Shown: one piece after another, positions 56,207 through 64,000 of the stretch | How the letters are laid out: the number at the start of each line of letters is the position of its first letter | How positions within the stretch are numbered: position 1 is the stretch's first letter | Assembly: GCA_002633005.1 (NCBI GenBank) | Contig: NMRA01000156.1 | Coordinates: forward strand, 710,488 to 774,487 | Source: Phoronis australis | Taxonomy: Eukaryota > Phoronida > Phoronidae | Direction: 5' to 3' | Length of the DNA: 64,000 nucleotides | The notes under the pieces: model-generated | Database searches by the model: none | What the model was told of the DNA's origin: nothing | What the model saw: the letters and a program-made list of their open reading frames with translations, nothing else | Translations under genes and position numbers: made by a program

Positions 56207-56626
56207 GTTTCATACGAATCGGCCATTTCTGAGATATGATGTTCCTAAGTTAACCAAATTTGGACACTTTTTGAGGTCCTAAATAATCTTCAATTAAACC
56301 CAAATTATGAAGTAGGAGATGAGTATTATTTTCAATAACTGTGCAAACTAGCTGGTCTCTAGTCTGTTCTACTCATTTGATGTCTCTCATTACGAGCATG
56401 TACCCAAAAATAATCCTACAATGTAAATGCAGCCATTAGCCAACTACAATTCAGTCTTAATAATGTTGCGAGACACCCAGATGCTCAAACGAGATGAGTT
56501 AGTTTTCAGTTATTGCAGGACAACACCCCACTAATTGTTACCTAAGAACTGTACACGCCAGCTATCCATCAATCACCATGCTATTAGCATAAAGTGGGCG
56601 TCAACAAACGTGCAATCCACTGAGGA

Positions 56627-56634
56627 TATATAAA
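56627..56634 (+). promoter_or_regulatory. TATA box of the GPCR gene
   Basis: tatataaa, 68 bp before the GPCR start codon and within a stretch free of repeats. The distance would allow a 5' leader of about 40 bases. Confidence 0.5.
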
Positions 56635-56701
56635 GATCACAGGAGACATCTACCCTAGTCTTAACGGAAAAACCACTGCCAATAAGACTAAAACTAAAAT
56701 C

Positions 56702-57856
56702 ATGGACAATTTTAGTATCATCAGTGAAAATAGTCTGGAATTAGCTGGCACACATAGGAACTCTACAATACTGAAGACGGCATGCCTGTGTATTGAAGCA
56801 GTGTGGACGCTCGTTGTCGACATGTACATCGCTGCACTCATAGCCTTCACGCCTCAGCTGCGAACTCGGGGCTACGTGCTCTTGCTTTTCTACCTTCTGA
56901 TGGATGTTTTGTCTAGCCTGATGATGGCACTGCCAGCAGTACTGACAGAAGTAGGTAATATAGTCATCACCCCTGGTACCATGAGCTGTCAAATACTGGC
57001 CAACGCAAGATTCTATTTAGGGTGTACATCACTGTGCCTCCTGGCTGCTATATCTTTTGAAAAGTATTGGAAGATCAGTCGCAATACACATGGTGACATC
57101 TTCAGTCACAAGATGACAATAGTGGTAACAACGGCTTCCTTAGTACTGCCATTAATAATTTGCGTACCAGCGGGAAATCTACTTAAATCACGACTGGATG
57201 TCCTAGGCGTGTGCTCATTGAATAGTTCACCACAGGCTTCATATTTCTTTGTGACGGCTTCGATCTCATTTTTCATTCTGACACTGACAATAATCGCGAG
57301 TCACTTCAGAATCTTCCACCTAACACTGTCCCACTATCACAATCTGCTACGGCTGCGAGCAAATCGAACTACCAGGCTTAGATCACTGTCTGAACAGCTG
57401 TCTCGTGAAACTTCCCTCGATAACAAGAATTCACATCCAAGTCAACTAAAACATAACCAAAGGACAAACTCCTCTACCACAGGTGACTGCGACACCCATC
57501 AGAAACGAAACTCTCATGCAACGAAATTCTTTGGCAGTGACAACTTCCAGCAATGGTTAATTCACAGAGCTAGATGCCCAATAACCGGTATCTTTCACAG
57601 AAGGCGCACTAGGTTGGGAAAGATCTGTCGCAGCCTTTGCGTCTGCTTCTCCATTCCGCTAATGTTTATTTTCACTATGTTCCCGGCGGTAATATGGTAC
57701 TGTGGTTACCAAGACAACAGCGACTTCGAACTTGCATCGATGATACTGTTGATGACGCAGATGGCTCTGAACCCAGTATTGCATGTGGTGAACAACAATA
57801 AATTGCAGACGTGTCTAATCCAGAAGATACTGTGCAGGTCTGTCCAGACATCGTAA
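56702..57856 (+). CDS. Rhodopsin-class (class A) orphan GPCR, single exon
   Basis: A 384-residue membrane receptor in one exon. The short N-terminus has N-glycosylation sites (NFS at 3, NST at 20). Seven hydrophobic segments lie at about 26-49, 58-83, 96-120, 138-161, 180-201, 309-336 and 343-363. Cys96 before TM3 and Cys171 in the second outer loop can form the usual disulfide. The TM3 end reads ISFEKYWKIS, a variant of ISxDRYxxI, with EKY at 120-122. TM7 has NPVLH at 357-361 where NPxxY is usual. TM6 has FTMFP but no CWxP. The third inner loop is long (about 203-308) and basic. The start codon is the first ATG after the TATA box. The ligand cannot be inferred. It lies where upstream POLR1A exons would be expected, on the opposite strand. 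Confidence 0.88.
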   Translation: MDNFSIISENSLELAGTHRNSTILKTACLCIEAVWTLVVDMYIAALIAFTPQLRTRGYVLLLFYLLMDVLSSLMMALPAVLTEVGNIVITPGTMSCQILANARFYLGCTSLCLLAAISFEKYWKISRNTHGDIFSHKMTIVVTTASLVLPLIICVPAGNLLKSRLDVLGVCSLNSSPQASYFFVTASISFFILTLTIIASHFRIFHLTLSHYHNLLRLRANRTTRLRSLSEQLSRETSLDNKNSHPSQLKHNQRTNSSTTGDCDTHQKRNSHATKFFGSDNFQQWLIHRARCPITGIFHRRRTRLGKICRSLCVCFSIPLMFIFTMFPAVIWYCGYQDNSDFELASMILLMTQMALNPVLHVVNNNKLQTCLIQKILCRSVQTS

Positions 57857-59478
57857 TGGCCAACTCGAAAATCACTAGGTGACCCAAGTGAGACAACATA
57901 TCTAGGTAATATGTAAATGCATGTATTCGGAGTCACATTGAGCACCTAGCCAACAGAAGCCCTCATGCTGTCAGATGTCAAAAAGAGCGACCCTTATTCA
58001 TTAACAAACACGCAAATATTCAGAGGCCTAATCTGTCGGCAGCGGTAAATGCGAGTAGAAGTAACAACAGAAAATTATGTTGGCAACGACATGGCCCAAT
58101 GTAGATCAGCTGCCAGTCGAACAGATAATGAGCAAAGGAACTGCAAAACAGACTTGAAAAAGAAATTGTGCACGCACTTTCAGCACTGAGAGCTAGCGCC
58201 ATCATTGTGGTCATAGTGAAGACACTTGGCTCACGCTTAAATTGAACGAACGGTTGGGTCACAGCAGGCTGTCACTAGACTGTTGAATTGCCATGACTAG
58301 ACTGTTGTATTACCATGACTAGACTGTTGAATTGCCATGACTAGACTGTTGTATTACTATGACTAGACTGTTGTATTAATATGACTAGACTGTTGTATTA
58401 CTATGACTAGACTGTTGTATTACTATGATGCCGTATATAGCTCACTTTCATAATGTTCTAGCCTCCTTAGATGGCCTCAATTTGTTTCTGAGGATGTTAG
58501 GCACATCGAAATATGTTAAGACTTAATCATCACGTTATTTTTCTTCACACGGTCATTACGTTGGGACAAATACTTCAGCGAATCTTTTTACAGGAAGACA
58601 GAAGCTAATCAGTGCCATCCCAGGAATTTGTTAGATATCTGCCACTTGGTGACTTAACATTAGATTTATCTGCTAGCTGTATAGACTTCCCAAAATCGAT
58701 TGCTCAAACATTTTTGTTTATCTGTAAAAAAGGTCCATAGTAAGACCTCTTTTACTTTTTGCATGCACTGGAAGAAATAAAACACTATGATGAAAATATT
58801 CTTCTAGTTTTCCACATTCTTTTCTACTTTAATTTCATGTTCATATATCCAACTGGGCCCTTTTAGAAATTGTGCAGTCCCAAGTCTTAAATTAATATTT
58901 GAGGGAGTTCAGATGTTTTTAAATTTCAATTTAAAGAGGTCGATTCACAGCTATTTATTTGTAGTTAATATGTATACACATGTGCTGACTGTTAATAAAG
59001 ATTGCTTATAAACCACATTTCTTTTTATTTCATATCCTATATTCTTCTATTATTCATGTAAAACACGCTCCCACTTCCCCACAAAATTTCGAGAACAGAA
59101 AATTTTCAACTTCGGCTATCTTCGGAATCACGTCACGTCCGGAAGCGGACCCGATCACTGCCGAGTCTGTCCATAGGTTTGTATTGGGACTATCTGGCAC
59201 AAATGGAAGCTTTCTGTTTGTTAGAATGGGTTTATTATGCAACTTTTGCCAATTAATTCTCTGAAATGTGACACATATGCACATGGTCTTGAGCGTTGCC
59301 ATAAACATTTCACAGTAGTTAGCAATGAGTCCTCAATAAAGTGTTCGAGTACAACCGCACGTCTTTCGCACTGTCTGTCTACGCACGACGTATCACTGTT
59401 GTTGTGTGCCAATGGGAATACTTATTTCCACATTTAACACATTTTTATACTTCAACTCGATTAAAAATTTGAAGAACA
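57857..59478. other. Region between the GPCR and the THAP block
   Basis: GPCR 3' flank with possible AATAAA signals at 58776 and 58994, and the minisatellite at 58274. No further gene seen. Confidence 0.55.
58274..58427. repeat. 22-bp minisatellite, seven copies
   Basis: actagactgttgtattacca / ...aattgccatg variants every 22 bp from 58274 to 58406. Confidence 0.95.
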
Positions 59479-59705
59479 ATGCCGGACTGTTGTGTGATTG
59501 GAGGCTGTGACAATGTGTCAGGGTCTGGGGTGTCATTATATAGGTTTTCCACTAACCCCAAACTGCGTCGCAGGTGGTAAGACTTTGTGAGGTCCACGAG
59601 AGAATTTAGTGGAGCGTCGCCGTATTCGGTGATATGGAGTAAACATCTTTCTGAAGACTGTTTCGAGGTCGACAGCCTGCAATCGCCGTATGGTTGGAAA
59701 CCAAG
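59479..59705 (+). pseudogene. THAP zinc-finger gene, broken first exon
   Basis: From the ATG it reads MPDCCVIGGCDNVSGSGVSL then YRFSTNPKLRRRW, a typical THAP start (two cysteines, RF.TNP..RR.W), followed by an in-frame TAA at 59578-59580. It then continues in the same frame DFVRSTREFSGASPYSVIWS, KHLSEDCFEVDSL... up to a donor gtaaga at 59706. The second half of the C2CH zinc site is normally CSKHF; here it is WSKHL, so one zinc ligand is lost as well. THAP domains are DNA-binding modules found in P-element and Kolobok transposases and in host factors. Two defects make a pseudogene likely. Confidence 0.75.
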
Positions 59706-60269
59706 GTAAGATAAATTTTAAATAATATTCAAAACTGTACACGCTGTCGCTTTGCGGAAGCTAGTAGGCCTTGGGCCACAGTAAGCGAACAACATTACTA
59801 ATGGCGTATAACATCGAAGGACACTGTCGGAAGCCGCTTTTCTTTTGAATTGCGATTTTTGCAACATAATTGTGTGTAGTTGCTTGAATGCTACTTACCT
59901 GTCGTATTTTTGCAATTAAATAAACATTATGGGAATTAAATTAATTCGAGTGCGGGTGACTTTCAACGGTTTCGACCCCCTCTCTGTTCAGTAATTACTT
60001 AAATGGATATAAAATCAAAAATAAACTTTTGTTATAAAATACAAATTGCAATCCATAACCTACAACAAAACTTATTCCACCTTGCTTTCCACCTACGCAA
60101 ATCAAGAAACGTAGGACAAAACGGCAAATAGTCTTGCATATCGCAGTTTATCCGTCTACCAGTCCCGATGTTTGAAATTGCTTTTTATTTAACTTGAAGC
60201 ATTATAAATAAATCGAAAATAAACATATTCGCATTCAAACTCGCGGCATTGTTTTTGTTTTCCATTTAC

Positions 60270-60597
60270 CTAACATGATAAAACGTCTGAAGTTGTGCGG
60301 TCATTGTCTTCAGGATCCGCCGCTGTCTCTTCATCCAAAGCTACTGGGACAATTGCAGGCACTGGTTCGAACCTGTAGGGCCCATTTATGTTGTCAAGAA
60401 CACGCTCACGATGGTCGTTGTGCATATCGTCTGTGACCGACGCTTCATCGTCACAAAAGATATTCTAAAATTTCCTCGTCGCTGGAAGACTCGTCGCTAA
60501 AGCTTTCGTAATCCATGTTGGTTTCTGCCTTGTGTGACTGCGGTTTACCAGCCGAGTTCATTCCTACAACACAGCTGTCTTCCGGACTCGACATCAT
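60270..60597 (-). pseudogene. Acidic protein with PYRFEP motif, frameshifted
   Basis: Minus strand. From ATG at 60597 the frame gives MMSSPEDSCVVGMNSAGKPQ, SHKAETNMDYESFSDESSSD, EEILEYLL, then TGA at 60453-60451. Moving one base at the ctttt tract opens a second frame, CDDEASVTDDMHNDHRERVL then DNINGPYRFEPVPAI..., ending at TAG 60272-60270. An acidic leader followed by PYxFEP resembles the start of invertebrate proteins with a P2X7-type intracellular zinc domain, but the domain itself is not seen. It may be a pseudogene, a sequencing slip, or the first exon of a transposon-linked gene. It lies between the two THAP pieces, on the opposite strand to the first. Confidence 0.4.
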
Positions 60598-61474
60598 AGA
60601 CGCTTATGTAACCGCCTAGTCTGTATTCAGAATAGACTCGGCTGAAGTCGGAGAAGGTCATTACTGCTGGGCTTATCTAATTAATGACGCTGTGCGGACA
60701 GTAACTACCCCAAGTAACGGGACCCTGCAGTGCTATTCTTTGAGTTGAAAAGCAGTTGTTTTGGTGTGAAACTATGTCTTTAAGAAATACATATACGGTG
60801 TATAACCAATGACATAGACAGATCGGCTATCACTTACAAAGGGTCTGCCATTTTGTTGTGTGGAAAAGACTGTTATGGACCTGCAAGCCAGTGGGCCAAA
60901 AGGCTCTGTTGGGTCAATTTTAACAAAATAGATACTAAAATGCTTGTACTTTCATACTCTTTCCACTGACATTACTTTCGAATGTTTTGAAATTAAAATG
61001 AAAATCCTCTTCACTCCTTAAAGGAGAATGCCACCCAAAAAAAGAACCTATTTTGTATCAATTTAGATCGAGTAGTTCCACTCTTTAACAACAAGTTCAG
61101 TTGTTTTACCCGACACCTGATGGGAGACGGAGATGTTGAAATTAACCAATGACGTAATCGCTTCGAACGCAGTCTGTTCAGCTGTTCACAACATGCTTAC
61201 TGGTTTCAACTTATTGCTTGAATTCATCGTTTTACCCCAATAAATTGGATGTAAAACCCTTACAAATACATCGAGTTCTTAAACAAACATGTTGTTTTAT
61301 TTCACTGTTACAGATTTATAGGTATTTGAACGTACAGAGTTCGGTAGGCCAATTTTCCATGGTCTATCGCGGGAGTTAGGGTCTGTTTGGTAATAAATTC
61401 GAATCATTCTTCCATGAAATACAGACAGAACATAGCTGTATGTTGTAATTTTAGACTTGCAATTTTTTTTTCAG

Positions 61475-61610
61475 TTCTAAACACACAAAACGGTTGTTAT
61501 CCCACCCAGTGGCTCGGAACCAGATCAGGCTCGTCGCAGGACTGGACATCACGAGCATAAACCAGCTTAAGTTGGAAACTAAACCTCCAGTCAAGAAAAG
61601 ACTATACTAG
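61475..61610 (+). CDS. Possible terminal exon of unknown gene
   Basis: After a strong acceptor (aatttttttttcag) an open frame of 44 codons plus TAG reads SKHTKRLLSHPVARNQIRLV, AGLDITSINQLKLETKPPVK, KRLY. The phase (one base, then codons) fits the THAP exon ending at 59705 (AG + T), but the exon lies inside the TTAA transposon. I do not recognise the sequence. Confidence 0.3.
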
Positions 61611-62039
61611 TGAGCCAAAGAAATAATGTGCACGTAATTATTTTGGTGAATTAGCCACAAAACTGAAAACCTACGAAAACCTACATACTTGTAGGGGGCC
61701 GCAAAGTCACTGAGGTTCCCATTAAACGGAAAAGTCAAGGCAAAAGTTGCACAGTAACAACGATTTGAATAATGTATTCGTATATTTAGATAAAGATTCC
61801 CCAAAAATGTTAACATAGCATGTAAGATCGAGTAAATGTTTCACAACAGCTTTCTGTCAGCAAACACTGAATTAGCACGCGCTCACATGGCCTCGGTGCT
61901 CGGTCAATTATCTTTATTGTATCTAAAGCCCGTAACGCATAACATTTGCACTCACGAATACTCCAATGGCACTACAAATTGTATCTACTGAGACAGACTA
62001 TGTTTCAGTTTTATATAAGCATTGGTTAGGGTGAGAATT

Positions 62040-62336
62040 TCAACGCAGAATAATAATACTAGAGAGGCGCCATGAACGTGCACAGGCAACGAAAGGTATG
62101 GATAGTTCTTTGGTAAGCCGGTATTCGTCAGAGAAATCACTGTTGACGAAATGTCGGCCACAGACACGGAGATGTTTCACGGCCTAATACTTGCTATTAA
62201 CAGTGTACTATTCATTCTTTACTACCACGAGCCACTTCCTAAGCAATCCGGGTTCTCGAGGAAGTCGAAAAAACGATATATCCGCTTTTCTTGCAGCTCC
62301 ATAGTTCGAGCAAGCGGGAACGATGCACCGCAACAT
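62040..62336 (-). pseudogene. THAP domain relic inside the TTAA transposon
   Basis: Minus strand from ATG at 62336: MLRCIVPACSNYGAARKADI, SFFRLPREPGLLRKWLVVVK, NEQYTVNSKY, then an in-frame TAG, and in the same frame AVKHLRVCGRHFVNSDFSDE, YRLTKEL.... All four zinc ligands (C-x4-C and C-x2-H) and the F-RLP..P..RKW core are there. A single stop separates the two halves. The frame closes at 62040-62042. No catalytic domain follows. Confidence 0.8.
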
Positions 62337-62508
62337 AGCGGCATTCACTCTGCAGATGAACCACTGACGTCGCTGCATCGTTTTTCACGTTCCTCACATG
62401 TTAACGCAACACCTCTCGGCAAGGTAAGGTCGACCATGTGCGAGGCGATGTGGCTATAGACCGATTAAGACGCTTAAAAAGACTAATTAAATCGGGTGGC
62501 ATTCTCCT

Positions 62509-64000
62509 TTAACTTACAAGAAGTTTATGCAGCGTACGTCCTTGGCGTCCAAATGGACATTCTAGTACTAATCTGGACGCCTTGGCAAGGACGCCAAGGC
62601 AAGGGCGCCCAATGTATCATTTGGACACCCAGTATCAATTGGAACCTTTCAAGTTTGGACACACACATTGTAATGATTACCAGGAAACCTAGGTACATAG
62701 CTGAAGGGAGAAGTGAGCTCACAGTGGTGGCTCTTTTCAAAGCAGGAAGAAATATACAGTGTTGCTATGTTCACACTTGATTGACAGCATTGAGTATCCA
62801 CAACACCTTTCAAGGATTAGCAGGTTTTGTTGTCACTTTCTTCCACAGCTAGCTATGCTCCCAGTGATCTTACCTCCAGAGGTCACTACTATATGTATAG
62901 GGATCAACTCCAAATTGGTGTTTCAGAGCTGTAACTTAATGATTTTCATCTTTTTTAAAAACATCAAAAGCAAATATCATTTTTTAATACAATATTGTGC
63001 CACAAGAATATGCCCATTTAAATTTTTTGAGTTTGCGCCCGTTTCATGCTTTCAATGTGCGTTTAATGTTTTAATATGGAACAGCAGCGACACCAGTTGC
63101 CAAAATATAAATCACACATCACACGTGCATTCTTCTTGTTTCGTAACTGCAGCTCTGAAGCCTCATTTTACAGAATATTAAAGCTCATTAAAATGATATG
63201 ACAAAATTTATACATCAATTTGAGTTGAAATCACCAAAAAACATAGTGCACTCATCGTATAACCAATATCTCTAATATTTGTTCAGTAAGCTACTTGGCT
63301 GTTTTCGTAAATTTAATTGCAAAAGTCTTGGTCTACACAGTTTATTAGTAAAAAAGCTCACAACTGAAGGCCGTTTTGTAAACTTGGATGTAAAAACTTT
63401 AGTCTACACATTTTTTGTAAAAAAACTGTGTGGGGGGGTTAGCTGGTGAATGGTCCTGGGGGTGGGGGTTAAGCGTCGGAATCATGGACGCCCTGGAATA
63501 TTGGGAACCACATTTTGGAACGCTATTTTCGAAATCCTGGATAAAGGCCTGCCTTTAAGTGTCCTACCAATAATACCAACTAGCATATTTTTATTTCATT
63601 TTATTTTATTTTATTTGTTCCTATTAGTCAGTATTTTGCATTCAATATACCAAGGTCCTAATCCACCTATGGCCACACTGCTTTGTATACAGTCAGCTTC
63701 AATACAGCAATAAGGCGCCAAGTGCTTTCACAGCAATTTATAGATTATCTCTCTCTCTCCCTACCTTCCTTCCTCCCTTCCCGCCCGCCCNAATAAGTCT
63801 TCAAAAGAAAATATATATTAAACAGTTTGGAAAACATGAGTGTTTAAGGATTCAACGGGCATTACTAATTAGTTATACAAGTTTCTGACAACAATCATTA
63901 GCAGTTTGTTATTTGCGAAAAACGGACGTCAAACAATCTTGGTGCATAAAAAATACACGAGAGAACAATGACCAGAACAGCCCACGCTCAGAGCGGCGAA
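62509..64000. other. Right edge, no gene recognised
   Basis: Contains a short inverted pair cttggcgtcc / ggacgccaag around 62538-62600, a C/T-rich tract at 63748-63790 ending in an ambiguous base at 63791, and AT-rich sequence. A 140-codon plus frame (62759-63181) has no motif that I recognise. Confidence 0.55.

Larger units (their letters stand above)
53284..56626. other. Region upstream of last POLR1A exon found
   Basis: Contains a fragment related to the modular repeat (about 53375-53520, gtagggggcaccacagtagc), the MITE at 54302, the modular repeat at 55095 and the 39-bp repeat at 56045. No POLR1A exon recognised. Confidence 0.6.
61022..62508. mobile_element. TTAA-flanked DNA transposon with THAP relic (1487 bp)
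   Basis: Perfect 15-bp inverted ends, AGGAGAATGCCACCC at 61022-61036 and its complement at 62494-62508, with TTAA directly outside both (61018-61021 and 62509-62512). TTAA duplication is shared by piggyBac and Kolobok. The inner THAP-domain relic favours Kolobok, whose transposases carry THAP. At this size it is probably non-autonomous. Confidence 0.85.

Overview
This is a stretch of animal nuclear DNA. The genes have many short exons with GT-AG introns, about 38-40% GC by eye, and abundant DNA-transposon and minisatellite sequence. There are no bacterial features. The two main proteins read closely to vertebrate versions, while the repeats are unfamiliar, so I infer a marine invertebrate, most likely a deuterostome (hemichordate, echinoderm or cephalochordate). 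The species cannot be fixed from sequence alone. Layout: 625-13085 (+) is a nearly complete cytosolic carboxypeptidase 6 gene (AGBL4/CCP6, tubulin deglutamylase family) in 11 recognisable exons, with a possible alternative last exon at 14207-14267. The very first coding exon lies upstream or was not recognised. About 3 kb of intergenic DNA follows. Then 17335-53283 (-), convergent with AGBL4, carries the C-terminal part of POLR1A, the largest subunit of RNA polymerase I, in 19 exons and about 950 codons. Two pieces of POLR1A are absent: the exon(s) for the bridge helix, expected between 41998 and 45421 where a single ambiguous base sits at 42357, and the whole N-terminal half, which should lie above 53283. 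Beyond that point, on the + strand, are a single-exon rhodopsin-class GPCR (56702-57856) with a TATA box, then a block of damaged THAP-domain and other transposon-like genes (59.4-62.5 kb), including a 1.49-kb element with perfect 15-bp inverted ends and TTAA target duplications. Repeats fill most introns. The most striking is a family of four same-orientation elements (about 22.5, 37.6, 48.0 and 55.1 kb). Each is built from three alternating modules of about 150 bp, and every module carries a core close to the CTCF-binding consensus. The element reads as 5' end, then module A, then (B, C, A) repeated n times, then B and the 3' end, with n = 1, about 4, 2 and 1. Other families are a TTA-flanked Harbinger-like MITE pair (the second holds the 474-base N gap), a hAT-like pair with one copy split by an insertion, a roughly 510-bp MITE pair, a 0.5-kb dispersed pair, a foldback element with a tRNA-like core, and several minisatellites. 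The genes do not form a pathway together: one protein modifies tubulin tails, one transcribes rRNA, and one is an orphan receptor.
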